From the NCBI GenBank assembly GCA_016342745.1, contig JAEINT010000002.1, positions 124,001 through 188,000 on the forward strand: DNA of 64,000 bases. The letters are read 5' to 3'. Below are positions 25,237-33,609 of this stretch, in pieces (position 1 is the first letter of the stretch; every line of letters starts with the position of its first letter). Position numbers and translations under genes: made by a program. Under the pieces are notes generated by a model. The model worked only from the letters and a program-made list of their open reading frames with translations, made no database searches and was not told where the DNA came from. The stretch is from Labilibaculum sp. Lineage in GTDB: Bacteria; Bacteroidota; Bacteroidia; Bacteroidales; Marinifilaceae.

Positions 25237-26463
25237 TCAAACGGTTAAACATTTGTTATTCAATAAGGTTTGAATCGATTCAGCCAAGCGTTGAACACCA
25301 ATTCTATTCTGGTCTTCATCCATATAGGAAAAGTTAATCCTCATGGTATTTTTGCCACTACCATCGCAGTGGAAAACCGAACCCAATACAAATGCGACAT
25401 TCTTCTTAATTGCAATTTCATAGAGGTCTTCCGCATCCATATCTTCAGGCAAGATAAGAAAAAGAAATAAACCACCCTCGGGTTTTGTCCATTTAACTCC
25501 CTTAGGCATAAATTCTTCAAAGGCTTCTAACATCACATCGCGTTTGCGATGATACATTTTTATAATGTTTTTTAAGTTTTTGTCGAACAATCCTTTTTCT
25601 AGATATCTGGCGGCAATTTTTTGTACAAAAGGAGAGGTGCAAAGGTCAGTCGACTGCTTGGCTTTCACAAATTTGTCAAGAATCGCTTCATGAGCAATTA
25701 CCCACCCAATTCTAAATCCAGGAACAAATATTTTAGAGAAAGTTCCCAAGCAAATTACTTGCCCTGAATTGTCCAGATCATACATCATTCTTTGAGATTC
25801 CCCCTCGAATCGTAATTCTCGATACGGACTGTCCTCAATGATTAAAATATTGTATGTTTTTGCAATATCGATAATTTCCAATCTTCTCCATTCTGGCATT
25901 GTGATGCCGGCAGGATTTTGAAAATCAGGGATTACGTAAATGAATTTTGGTAAATCATTAGCTGCTTCAAGTTTAGACAAGCTTTCTTCTAGTAAATCTG
26001 AGCGCATTCCAAATTCATCAAATTTTATTCCAACAAGAATTGCTCCATAGTTCGAAAAAGCACCTAAACCACCTAAATAACTTGGTAATCCGCAAATGAT
26101 TTTATCGCCACGGTTAATGAATATTTTACCCGCTAAGTCGAGTCCTTGTTGCGATGAAGTGAGTATGCTAATGTTATCAATACTAATATTTAAGCCAATT
26201 TTTTGATAGCGTTCAAGCAGGATTTCCCGAAGATGAGTTTCTCCCTCAGTTTGACCATATTGCAAAGCCGAACTTCCCTCTTCTTCCAGAACTTCATTGC
26301 TAATTTGCTTTAGTTCTTCAATTGGAAAAGTACTAGGAGCAGGTAATCCGCCCGCAAAAGAAATGATGTCAGGTCTTTGAGTTAATTTTAAAAGCTCTCT
26401 GATAACCGACCGTTTCATGCCCTTGGCACTATCAGAAAGAATGTTTTCTAAATTTGTGATCAT
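25237..26463 (-). CDS. PLP-dependent aminotransferase, 2-aminoadipate/MocR-like class I
   Basis: A 408-residue fold-type I aminotransferase. MKRSVIRELLKLTQRPDIISFAGGLPAP is typical of the LysN/aromatic-aminotransferase-like group. YVIPDFQNPAG follows, and LGTFSKIFVPGFRIGW contains the PLP Lys. MRINFSYMDE near the end holds the carboxylate-binding Arg. Such enzymes take 2-aminoadipate, aromatic or branched amino acids; the substrate cannot be read from sequence. There is no fused GntR domain, so it is not a MocR regulator. Single gene with its own terminator. Confidence 0.88.
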   Translation of the reverse strand: MITNLENILSDSAKGMKRSVIRELLKLTQRPDIISFAGGLPAPSTFPIEELKQISNEVLEEEGSSALQYGQTEGETHLREILLERYQKIGLNISIDNISILTSSQQGLDLAGKIFINRGDKIICGLPSYLGGLGAFSNYGAILVGIKFDEFGMRSDLLEESLSKLEAANDLPKFIYVIPDFQNPAGITMPEWRRLEIIDIAKTYNILIIEDSPYRELRFEGESQRMMYDLDNSGQVICLGTFSKIFVPGFRIGWVIAHEAILDKFVKAKQSTDLCTSPFVQKIAARYLEKGLFDKNLKNIIKMYHRKRDVMLEAFEEFMPKGVKWTKPEGGLFLFLILPEDMDAEDLYEIAIKKNVAFVLGSVFHCDGSGKNTMRINFSYMDEDQNRIGVQRLAESIQTLLNNKCLTV

Positions 26464-26624
26464 GTTCCCCCTTTTCTAGAATGTGTGTTGTGTTCAATCA
26501 CTTATGTGTTGATTATCACTCTATTCAATTTACGCCAATTTTTAAAAGAGATCAAAAAAATTGATGTTGGAAACGGAAGGGGTTTGCTAATTTAAAATCA
26601 ATATACTCAGCTTAAATAAAACAG

Positions 26625-28151
26625 TTAAATCAACTCTCTAAGTTTATCGAGCTGTCTTATTTTATTTACGTCTCGCATGTTGCGTGCTGTTTCGGTAAAA
26701 TACTGATGATTCTCTATGAATTTGATTTGGAGTCTGTTCCAGTCGTCAATGCTTTTGATTTTACTATGCTCTTTCAATTCTCTATACAAATTTCCCGATA
26801 CTGGAATAAAATCGGTGCGACCAAGGTAATCAAGATCAGCATCGCATATGATCATCTCTAATTTTGTCTTTGGTTCAGGTGGAAACTTGGTATTCATAAT
26901 AAGATTGGCAACCTGATCAATTTGTTCTTCAGAGTAGAAATATTTTGGTAAGATATGACGAGCCATTTTAACACCACATTCTTCATGATTATTATACGAT
27001 AAGATAAAACCTGTATCATGAAATAAGGCTGCAGTTTTTAGAATAATCATCTCAGGATCTTTAACACCTTCTTTTCTGCCAATAATTTCAACCTCTGTAA
27101 TTACATCAATGGTGTGTTTTAGGTTGTGATAATATAGATTTTTAGGCAATTCATTTTCCAACTTGGTTAGAATGGCTTCTTCTAAATCATCGTAACGCAG
27201 CATTTGAAATTGCGTGATGAAATGTTGATTTGGTACCAAGCCCTTTAGATCGGAAGACATATTGGGCTTAAAACCTTTTACAAAGTACATGTCAATATTT
27301 CCTTTGTATTTGACTGGCATACGTCCTCTGTATTCACAAATAAAGAAATCACGAACTAGCATATAGGTCATTCCTGAAATATTGATTTCGCTTACAGAAC
27401 CAGATGATTCCATTCTACTTGCAGTGTTTACAGTATCGCCCCATATGTCGTAGCTAACTTTTTTAGTTCCAACTACACCAGCAATTACAGGACCAGTATG
27501 TACACCAATTCGTAAGCCCCAAATGGCTTTTTTACCCGCTTTTGAGTTGATTTTCATGCTTTTCATGTACTGCTGAATTTCCATGGCAGCCAAAATTACC
27601 TCTATTGGGTTGGTTCGATTTTTATTTGGAATACCACCGGCGCACATGTAAGCATCACCTACCGTTTTAATTTTTTCAATATTGAATTTTTCAACAACAG
27701 AGTCAAAGTGCATAAAAAACTTGTCCAGTTCATCTATTAGATCTTCTGGGTTCATTTGTTCGACAATTTTGGTAAATCCATGAATGTCGGAAAACAAAAC
27801 GGTTACCATTCTATATCTTTTAGAGCTAACTTTTCCTGTAGATTGTAATTCTTCTGCAGTTTGTTTAGGAAGTAAATTGGAAAGTAATTTCTCTGCTTTT
27901 TCTTTTTGATCTATTATCTCTTGATTTTTATCGTAAAATTCATTTTCAATGCTTTTTCTTTGTTTTTTTAACCTTAGTTGATGCCATAAATACATCAAGG
28001 CAAAGAGAAATATTTGAATAATCCCAACTACTACTATGTTTTCGGATATGAAACTGACTGTGTTTTCCCCCAAACTTAAAAGCAAATTTGAAAAGTAATT
28101 GGCTGGAAATAATAAACTTAAACAGTATAGAGAGACGTACATTAGATTCAA
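26625..28151 (-). CDS. Class III adenylate/guanylate cyclase with C-terminal HD domain
   Basis: A 508-residue protein. Two N-terminal hydrophobic helices (about 5-25 and 38-58) and a Lys/Glu-rich coiled coil (about 60-95) lead into a class III cyclase domain (about 110-300). FSDIHGFT and KTVGDAYMC supply the metal-binding Asp residues. The Lys of KTVGD and the Asp of YDIWGDTVNTASR fit ATP rather than GTP. An HD domain follows (about 330-500), with HNLKHTIDVI, ALFHDTGF and CDADLDYLG. HD domains can hydrolyse phosphodiesters. One chain carrying synthesis and possibly breakdown domains is unusual. Inner-membrane location is likely. Confidence 0.88.
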   Translation of the reverse strand: MNLMYVSLYCLSLLFPANYFSNLLLSLGENTVSFISENIVVVGIIQIFLFALMYLWHQLRLKKQRKSIENEFYDKNQEIIDQKEKAEKLLSNLLPKQTAEELQSTGKVSSKRYRMVTVLFSDIHGFTKIVEQMNPEDLIDELDKFFMHFDSVVEKFNIEKIKTVGDAYMCAGGIPNKNRTNPIEVILAAMEIQQYMKSMKINSKAGKKAIWGLRIGVHTGPVIAGVVGTKKVSYDIWGDTVNTASRMESSGSVSEINISGMTYMLVRDFFICEYRGRMPVKYKGNIDMYFVKGFKPNMSSDLKGLVPNQHFITQFQMLRYDDLEEAILTKLENELPKNLYYHNLKHTIDVITEVEIIGRKEGVKDPEMIILKTAALFHDTGFILSYNNHEECGVKMARHILPKYFYSEEQIDQVANLIMNTKFPPEPKTKLEMIICDADLDYLGRTDFIPVSGNLYRELKEHSKIKSIDDWNRLQIKFIENHQYFTETARNMRDVNKIRQLDKLRELI

Positions 28152-28335
28152 ATTAGTATTCAGTGCAAAGAATGGTAATAAAAATAGCCAAGAATTTTTA
28201 AAATATCAGCCTTCTTCGTAAATTAATACTCAATCTTAACAGAAGCCCTATATATTTGCTTGTTTAGAAGAAAATAGCTAAATTGTCCAACGGTTATGTT
28301 AATTTTTTTATTGACCATCCTTTTTACTTAAAACT

Positions 28336-29163
28336 ATGGAAAACACTAAAAGATCAATACTCGTGGCATGGGATTTTTCAACTGTCGCAGAGTACGCATT
28401 AGAGCATGCTTTAATATTTGCTGAAAATGTTGATGCAAATGTAACATTGCTGCATATTGTAAAAAAAGGATCTCATATTGAGGAAGCTAATGCAAAAATG
28501 CTTGAGGCCGTTGAGAAAATTGAAAAAGAGAAGGGAATTCGCCCTGAAATAGTTGTACGTGAAGGAAGTATCTTTACTTCAATCAACGATATCGCAAAAG
28601 AAATGAATTCCATGTTAGTACTTATGGGTACTCATGGCATTAAGGGAATGCAAAAATTGACAGGTAGTTGGGCTTTAAAGGTTATTATTGGTTCACGTGT
28701 ACCTTTTATCGTTGTGCAAGCTCCTCCTGTTCATAAGAAATATTCGTCTGTTGTTTTGCCTGTTGATTTTAAGAAAGAGAACAAAGAAAAATTAAGCTGG
28801 GCTGAATTTTTAGGTAAATTCTTTAAAGCAAAAATGCGAATTATTACACCTAAAATACCTGAAGGTCAAATGCTTCAGAGAACAAAAGCCAATTTGGTAT
28901 TTGCTAAAAAGTATTTGGAGAACAGGGGTATTGATTATGAAATTGATACGGCTGATGGGGGTAGCGATTTTGCAATGGAAACAGTTGATTTTGCTAAAAA
29001 AATAGAAGCAGATATCATCTTAATCATGACAACAAAGAACATTTCATTCCAAGATTATATGTTGGGTGCTCATGAGCAGTTTGTAATTGCTAATTCGGCT
29101 CACGTTCCTGTAATGTGTGTTAATCCAAGAACAGACTTAGCCAAATATGGCAGTTTTTATTAA
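28336..29163 (+). CDS. Universal stress protein with two UspA domains
   Basis: A 275-residue tandem UspA protein. The first domain runs from SILVAWDFSTVAEYALEHAL to about residue 140, with LMGTHGIKGMQKLTGSWALKVI as its G-2x-G-9x-G-like end. The second starts at YSSVVLPVDF and ends in MLGAHEQFVIANSAHVPVMCVNP. Tandem Usp proteins are cytoplasmic, often ATP-binding, and induced by starvation or stress. The ATP-binding glycines look partly conserved in the first domain and weak in the second. Transcribed alone, ahead of a terminator. Confidence 0.9.
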   Translation: MENTKRSILVAWDFSTVAEYALEHALIFAENVDANVTLLHIVKKGSHIEEANAKMLEAVEKIEKEKGIRPEIVVREGSIFTSINDIAKEMNSMLVLMGTHGIKGMQKLTGSWALKVIIGSRVPFIVVQAPPVHKKYSSVVLPVDFKKENKEKLSWAEFLGKFFKAKMRIITPKIPEGQMLQRTKANLVFAKKYLENRGIDYEIDTADGGSDFAMETVDFAKKIEADIILIMTTKNISFQDYMLGAHEQFVIANSAHVPVMCVNPRTDLAKYGSFY

Positions 29164-29190
29164 AGCATAAATTTGAAATTTATATATTTG

Positions 29191-29219
29191 AACAACGGTT
29201 GTATGGCCGTTGTTTTTTT
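29191..29219 (+). terminator. Terminator after the universal stress gene
   Basis: AACAACGG and CCGTTGTT flank TTGTATGG, then TTTTTT. It lies 28 bases past the stop. Confidence 0.85.
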
Positions 29220-29247
29220 GTATCCATAAACTGATAAGAGAGTAATT

Positions 29248-29826
29248 ATGAAGCTTGTTTTTGCAACCAATAACCTAAATAAATTAAAAGAATTACAGCA
29301 CATTTTAGGTGAAGATATTGAACTGTTAAGCTTGTCGGATATTAATTGTACCGACGAAATTCCAGAAGATTACGAGACATTAGAAGAAAATGCGAACCAG
29401 AAGGCAAAGCATATTTTTGACAAGTACAATGTAAATTGTTTTGCTGATGATACTGGTTTAGAAATTGAAGCTCTAAACAATGAACCTGGTGTATATTCCG
29501 CTAGATACGCTGGCATTGATAAGGATGCGAAAGGCAATATGAAAAAGGTACTTGCAAATTTGAAAGGCATCGAAAATAGAAAAGCGCGATTCAGAACGGT
29601 AATATCTTTATTAATTGATGGTAAAGAGACTCAGTTTGAAGGTATCGTTAAAGGAAATATCCTTGAAAAAGAGCGTGGAATTGATGGGTTTGGATACGAT
29701 CCAATATTTGAACCAGAAGGTTACGATGTTTCTTTTGCGGAAATGGAAATGAGCGAAAAAAATAAAATTAGTCATCGAGCTTTGGCAGTACAAAAACTAG
29801 TGGCGCATCTAAATAAGATTAAATAA
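29248..29826 (+). CDS. rdgB: XTP/dITP diphosphatase (Ham1/RdgB)
   Basis: A 192-residue Ham1 family pyrophosphatase. [16 protein letters not shown] (N-terminal S/T-N-N-K loop), [26 protein letters not shown] (metal site) and [32 protein letters not shown] (base recognition and the conserved SHR) are all present. It cleans the nucleotide pool by hydrolysing ITP, dITP and XTP to monophosphates. It precedes porZ by 18 bases and probably shares its transcript. Confidence 0.96.
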   Translation: MKLVFATNNLNKLKELQHILGEDIELLSLSDINCTDEIPEDYETLEENANQKAKHIFDKYNVNCFADDTGLEIEALNNEPGVYSARYAGIDKDAKGNMKKVLANLKGIENRKARFRTVISLLIDGKETQFEGIVKGNILEKERGIDGFGYDPIFEPEGYDVSFAEMEMSEKNKISHRALAVQKLVAHLNKIK

Positions 29827-29844
29827 ATCCTTAAGAACAATCAT

Positions 29845-32124
29845 ATGTCAGGTTTGCGAAATCTACTTCTTGCACTATTCGTTCTGGTTTCCGTAAAGGG
29901 TTATGGACAATTGCGATTAGGTGAATGGCGTGAGCATTTACCCTATCAAAAAGCCAATAGATTGGTAAAAGCTGGAGATAGATTGTATTGTTTAACGGAA
30001 TCAGGTTTGTTTTCCTATTCGTTGATTGATAATGAAATTGTGGCATACAGCAAAACCAACGGCCTTTCAGAATCGAAGGTTAGTTCAATGGCTTGGTCAG
30101 AAAATGAACAAACATTATTAGTAGCCTATGCAAATGGGAATTTGGATTTAATATCAGAGGGAAGAATTACAAACCTTCCTGATATTAAAAACTTTGCTTT
30201 GGTAAGTGATAAAAAAATCAACTCAATTGTAATTCGTGATGGGCTTGCTTACCTAGGAACTAATTTTGGAATTGTCGTAATTCATATTGATAGAGAAGAA
30301 GTTGCAGATACTTATTTTATAGGCAGTGGAGGAGAGCAACTTGTTGTTAATGAGTTGGCTTTGAGTGAAAATGAGATTTGGGCAGCTACCGATCGAGGTA
30401 TTTTCTCAGCAAATTGGAACGCGATAAACTTGGCTGATTTTAACAGTTGGACACTTCAAAATGGTATTCCTGATTTTCAAAAGGAGTGTAAGCATTTGAC
30501 GTTTTTGGATGGAAACTTTATTGTTAGTCGTGATTTTTTAGAGACGCAAAGTGAGTTGTATCAGTATAAAAATGGTTTGTGGTCTACTTTTGGAAGTGGT
30601 TTTTCAAAAATCCATTCATTGAATAGTTTAAACGATCAATTGTGGGTTGTACAATCGGAAGAAACACAAATATTCAACTCAAATGGCATACAGGCAGATG
30701 CAATTGGTTCATCGAGTTTGTTGCACATGCGCGACGCTTATAAGTTTGATGGTAGAACATTTGTTGCCGATTGGGAACAATCATTAACGGAAATAACAGG
30801 AGGTAATTTGAGCTTTATTAAGCCTGATGGTCCTTTGAGTGGAAACATTAGCAATGTTTATTCGAATGGCAGTGATACCTGGGCTGTAGCAGGAGGATTT
30901 GATGATTCCTATGAAGCTTTGGATCGAAAGGCTGAGTTGTACCAATTTCGCGATCAGGAATGGTCTAATTATACTGAAAAGAATACAGATGCTTTTATTG
31001 GGAGTTCCGATTTGATTGCAATTAGTGGGAATCAAAGAGATCAATCGCTTGTTTATACAGCTAGTTGGGGCGATGGAATTTTTGTTTTTAAAGATCAGCA
31101 ATATTTAGAGAAATGGAATTCTGGAAATTCACCCTTAGGAACAAAAGGCATAAGTGGTCTTGATAGCGATACAGATGGAAATTTATGGATTTTGGATGCC
31201 AACTCATCAAGTCCGGTAAAGGTTCTTTCTTTAGAACGTGAATGGACAAGTTTGAATTATTCAACACTTGCAAATCGGGTGAATATGAGAAAGATTCTCT
31301 GTTTGTCGAACGGTGATAAATGGGTTTTAAATAATCTGGGCCAATCCTTATTTGCATTCAATGAAAATGGAAGCTTGGCAAATGAAGATGATGATGTGAT
31401 TGCTTCTTTTCTTGTTCGGGATGAAAATAACGCCACCATCAGTTCGCAGGTATATGATGCCGTTGAGGATGAGGATGGAAATGTTTGGTTGGGAACAGAT
31501 AATGGAGTAGCGGTTTACGCTAATCCTGGAAATCTTTTCCAAGGTGGTGACTTTATTGCTTATCAGCCAATTATCACAATCGATGGATCAACTCAATATT
31601 TATTGGGAAGCGAAACTGTGGTAAGTATCGCTGTTGATGGAGCCAATCAAAAATGGCTAGGAACTGAGAATTCTGGAGTGTTTTTGGTATCTGAAAATGC
31701 AGATGAACAATTGGCACATTTTACAAACGAAAACAGTCCTTTACCTTCTAATTATATTCGAAAAATTTCAGTTAATCCTTCTAGTGGCGAAGTGTTTTTT
31801 CTTACCGATAAGGGAATGGTATCCTACAAAGGTGGAGTTACAGAAGGACAGGAATCTTACAATGATTTGTATGTTTACCCAAACCCAGTTAGAGAAACTT
31901 ATCATGGGGATATTGTTGTGAGTGGCTTAATGTCTGAGTCAACTGTGAAAATTACCGATATAAGTGGTAATTTGGTGATGGAAGGAAAATCAGCTGGAGG
32001 CCAGTACATCTGGGATGGCAAAAACTTTAACGGTTCTCGTGTTCATACAGGTGTTTACCTAATATTCTGCTCCAATTCAGATGGTTCCAAATCAAAAGTG
32101 ATTAAATTACTCTTTATTCACTAA
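29845..32124 (+). CDS. porZ: PorZ-like type IX secretion system beta-propeller protein
   Basis: A 759-residue secreted protein. A signal peptide ends near GYGQ. The mature part opens LRLGEWREHLPYQKANRLVKAGDRLYCLTESGLFSYS and continues YSKTNGLSESKVSSMAW, the start of the PorZ family's beta-propeller. NVWLGTDNGVAVY and KWLGTENSGVFLV are regulator-propeller repeats. The end (LYVYPNPVRETY, ISGNLVMEGKS, GVYLIFCSNSDGSKSKVIKL) is a type A sorting domain. In Porphyromonas gingivalis, PorZ is part of the cell-surface attachment complex with PorU, PorV and PorQ. Followed 10 bases later by recO. Confidence 0.85.
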   Translation: MSGLRNLLLALFVLVSVKGYGQLRLGEWREHLPYQKANRLVKAGDRLYCLTESGLFSYSLIDNEIVAYSKTNGLSESKVSSMAWSENEQTLLVAYANGNLDLISEGRITNLPDIKNFALVSDKKINSIVIRDGLAYLGTNFGIVVIHIDREEVADTYFIGSGGEQLVVNELALSENEIWAATDRGIFSANWNAINLADFNSWTLQNGIPDFQKECKHLTFLDGNFIVSRDFLETQSELYQYKNGLWSTFGSGFSKIHSLNSLNDQLWVVQSEETQIFNSNGIQADAIGSSSLLHMRDAYKFDGRTFVADWEQSLTEITGGNLSFIKPDGPLSGNISNVYSNGSDTWAVAGGFDDSYEALDRKAELYQFRDQEWSNYTEKNTDAFIGSSDLIAISGNQRDQSLVYTASWGDGIFVFKDQQYLEKWNSGNSPLGTKGISGLDSDTDGNLWILDANSSSPVKVLSLEREWTSLNYSTLANRVNMRKILCLSNGDKWVLNNLGQSLFAFNENGSLANEDDDVIASFLVRDENNATISSQVYDAVEDEDGNVWLGTDNGVAVYANPGNLFQGGDFIAYQPIITIDGSTQYLLGSETVVSIAVDGANQKWLGTENSGVFLVSENADEQLAHFTNENSPLPSNYIRKISVNPSSGEVFFLTDKGMVSYKGGVTEGQESYNDLYVYPNPVRETYHGDIVVSGLMSESTVKITDISGNLVMEGKSAGGQYIWDGKNFNGSRVHTGVYLIFCSNSDGSKSKVIKLLFIH

Positions 32125-32134
32125 ACTTATTGGC

Positions 32135-32869
32135 ATGATTCATCAAACCAAAGGCATTGTATTTAGCCAGTTAAAGTATGGCGAAACAAGCATAATTGTG
32201 CAAGTTTATACAGAGAAATTTGGACGTCAGGCCTATATTGTAAAAGGTGGTCGATCGAAAAAGTCAGTTAGTAAAAGCAATTTATTTCGACCTTTCTTTC
32301 TTTTGGATATGGAAGTGTACCATAGAGAAGGCAAGAATCTTCAATCCTTGAAAGAAGTTCGATTGTGCGAGAATTTAAACAATCTGGTTTTTGATGTGTA
32401 CAAAAGTGCTATGGTACTTTTCTTAGCAGAAGTTTGCTCAAAAGTACTTCGTGAGGAAGAGCATAACCAAGATTTATTCGTTTTCTTATACAATAGTATT
32501 CGTTACCTGGATTTAACGGAAGAGTCGATAAAACGATTCCATTTGTATTTTTTAAGCAAGCTAACACGCTTCTTAGGCTTCTTTCCACAGTTAAATTGGT
32601 CGGATGAAAATGCCTTTTTCGATATGGATAATGGCTTTTTTGTACCTGAAGCAAAGACACATGCTCATTGCCTGAATTTACAGCTTAGTCGAAAGCTTAA
32701 TTCTTTATTTAATACTTCAATTGATCTTGTTAATGATTTAAAGATGAGTAGTGAAGAGCTTGGTGAGGTTTTAAGAGCTATTTTGAATTTTTATGCCCTC
32801 CAGATTGATGGTTTTAGCAATTTAAAGTCTCTATCTGTACTGCATGAAATCTTTCAGGAGGAGGAATGA
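32135..32869 (+). CDS. recO: DNA repair protein RecO
   Basis: A 244-residue RecO. The N-terminal OB-fold opens TKGIVFSQLKYGETSIIVQVYTEKFGRQAYIVKGGRSKKS; the helical C-terminal half has FLAEVCSKVLREEEHN and ends SLSVLHEIFQEEE. RecO loads RecA onto SSB-coated DNA with RecR. The Cys4 zinc site of some RecO proteins is absent, as is common in Bacteroidota. It follows porZ after 10 bases and precedes the tRNA-Arg gene that bears the integrated element. Confidence 0.92.
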   Translation: MIHQTKGIVFSQLKYGETSIIVQVYTEKFGRQAYIVKGGRSKKSVSKSNLFRPFFLLDMEVYHREGKNLQSLKEVRLCENLNNLVFDVYKSAMVLFLAEVCSKVLREEEHNQDLFVFLYNSIRYLDLTEESIKRFHLYFLSKLTRFLGFFPQLNWSDENAFFDMDNGFFVPEAKTHAHCLNLQLSRKLNSLFNTSIDLVNDLKMSSEELGEVLRAILNFYALQIDGFSNLKSLSVLHEIFQEEE

Positions 32870-32911
32870 TCTGTCCATTCTTTTTATTTATTAAATCCTT
32901 TCTCCAATTGT

Positions 32912-32942
32912 TTTGCTGATTAACAAGATTTGAATATTTTTG
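32912..32942 (+). promoter_or_regulatory. Promoter of tRNA-Arg
   Basis: TTTG at 32912-32915, 19 bases, TATTTTTG at 32935-32942, ending 10 bases before the first base of the tRNA. This matches the Bacteroidota consensus and places the start only a few bases ahead of the mature 5' end. Confidence 0.7.
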
Positions 32943-32952
32943 CATGTCTTTT

Positions 32953-33024
32953 GGCCCCATAGTTCAAGGGATAGAACAAGTGTTTCCTAAACACTAGATA
33001 CAGGTTCGAGTCCTGTTGGGGCTA
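32953..33024 (+). tRNA. tRNA-Arg, anticodon CCT
   Basis: A full cloverleaf folds. The acceptor stem is GGCCCCA with TGGGGCT and discriminator A; the D stem is GTTC/GAAC. The anticodon stem AGTGT/ACACT has loop TTCCTAA (anticodon CCT, reads AGG). The T stem is ACAGG/CCTGT with loop TTCGAGT. CCA is not encoded. The 3' end is also the left attachment site of an integrated element, so the last bases of the gene are shared with the att core. The gene remains intact; its probable original terminator lies 5.1 kb away at 38160. Confidence 0.95.
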
Positions 33025-33025
33025 C
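33013..33025. repeat. Left attachment site (attL) within tRNA-Arg
   Basis: CTGTTGGGGCTAC: the T-stem 3' arm, acceptor 3' strand and discriminator of the tRNA plus one base. Identical to 38146-38158. The flanks differ (GAGTC before and TTTTA after here; TACTA before and AAAAA after there). Confidence 0.88.
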
Positions 33026-33070
33026 TTTTATTGATTCTAAATTGCTGATAATCAATTGTAATTTATTTTT

Positions 33071-33090
33071 CATCCCCACCTCATCCCCAC
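33071..33090 (+). repeat. Left arm-type repeat of the element
   Basis: CATCCCCACCTCATCCCCAC, two CATCCCCAC units 11 bases apart. The same 20 bases in the same orientation occur at 37983-38002. Their place near both ends suggests arm sites for the integrase N-terminal domain (inference). Confidence 0.7.
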
Positions 33091-33117
33091 ATTGAGTAAA
33101 AAAGACTATTATTTACT

Positions 33118-33140
33118 TCTTTTTATGGACTCCAAAAACT
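33118..33140 (+). repeat. 23-bp direct repeat, copy 1 (element)
   Basis: The core TTTTATGGACTC, then C/G and AAAAACT, is repeated with a single mismatch at 33587-33609. The two copies bracket the small gene at 33269-33517. Confidence 0.7.
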
Positions 33141-33268
33141 AGGGGTCGAATGTTAGGTTTTATTAAGTTTCTAATTCTTTTGGCTCTTTTTCGAACTTGA
33201 ATATTTAAAAATTAAAATACCCTACCTAGAATTAACTAAATAGGGTTTTATTTTAAGTAATGCATGAA

Positions 33269-33517
33269 TTAAATTTCAATTGTGATATCTGCTAGTTCTT
33301 CGGTTTCTTCCTCTATTTCGGGTTTTTTCTTTGGAATTGCATAATCTAACAATTTTAACATTGTATTAATACGGTCTTTAGGTTCTAATAAATCAAGATC
33401 GTTTTGCAGTTGGTCTATATTATCAGCAAGAAGTGAATGTACAACCTCTTTTATTTTTGCTGTCTGTTTGTTTGGAGTTCCTTTTGTTCTGCCTCCGTGC
33501 TTCTTTCTATTATTCAT
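33269..33517 (-). CDS. Small basic-to-acidic protein of the element, unknown function
   Basis: An 82-residue protein. The N-terminus is basic and Gly/Arg-rich (NNRKKHGGRTKGTPNKQTAKIKE), followed by a helix (VVHSLLADNIDQLQNDLDLLEPKDRINTMLKLLDYAIP) and an acidic tail (EIEEETEELADITIEI). The N-terminal GGRxKGTxNK pattern also begins several phage and mobile-element proteins of Bacteroidota (DUF5681- or terminase-small-like), so DNA binding is plausible. Its place between the two 23-bp repeats makes it look like a separable module. Function not known. Confidence 0.7.
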   Translation of the reverse strand: MNNRKKHGGRTKGTPNKQTAKIKEVVHSLLADNIDQLQNDLDLLEPKDRINTMLKLLDYAIPKKKPEIEEETEELADITIEI

Positions 33518-33586
33518 CGTATTTCTATTATTAACTACTTTAGTAAAAGTAATGATTATTTAATTTTGATAGATTTTATCTAATTG

Positions 33587-33609
33587 TCTTTTTATGGACT
33601 CGAAAAACT
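33587..33609 (+). repeat. 23-bp direct repeat, copy 2 (element)
   Basis: Partner of 33118-33140 with one mismatch. Its last base overlaps the stop codon of the replication-initiator-like gene (TAA on the minus strand, 33611-33609). Confidence 0.7.

Noticed and set aside
32953-33024. Damage to tRNA-Arg by the insertion
   Set aside because: All stems, the discriminator base and the anticodon loop are intact; the element restores the 3' end, so the gene should still work.
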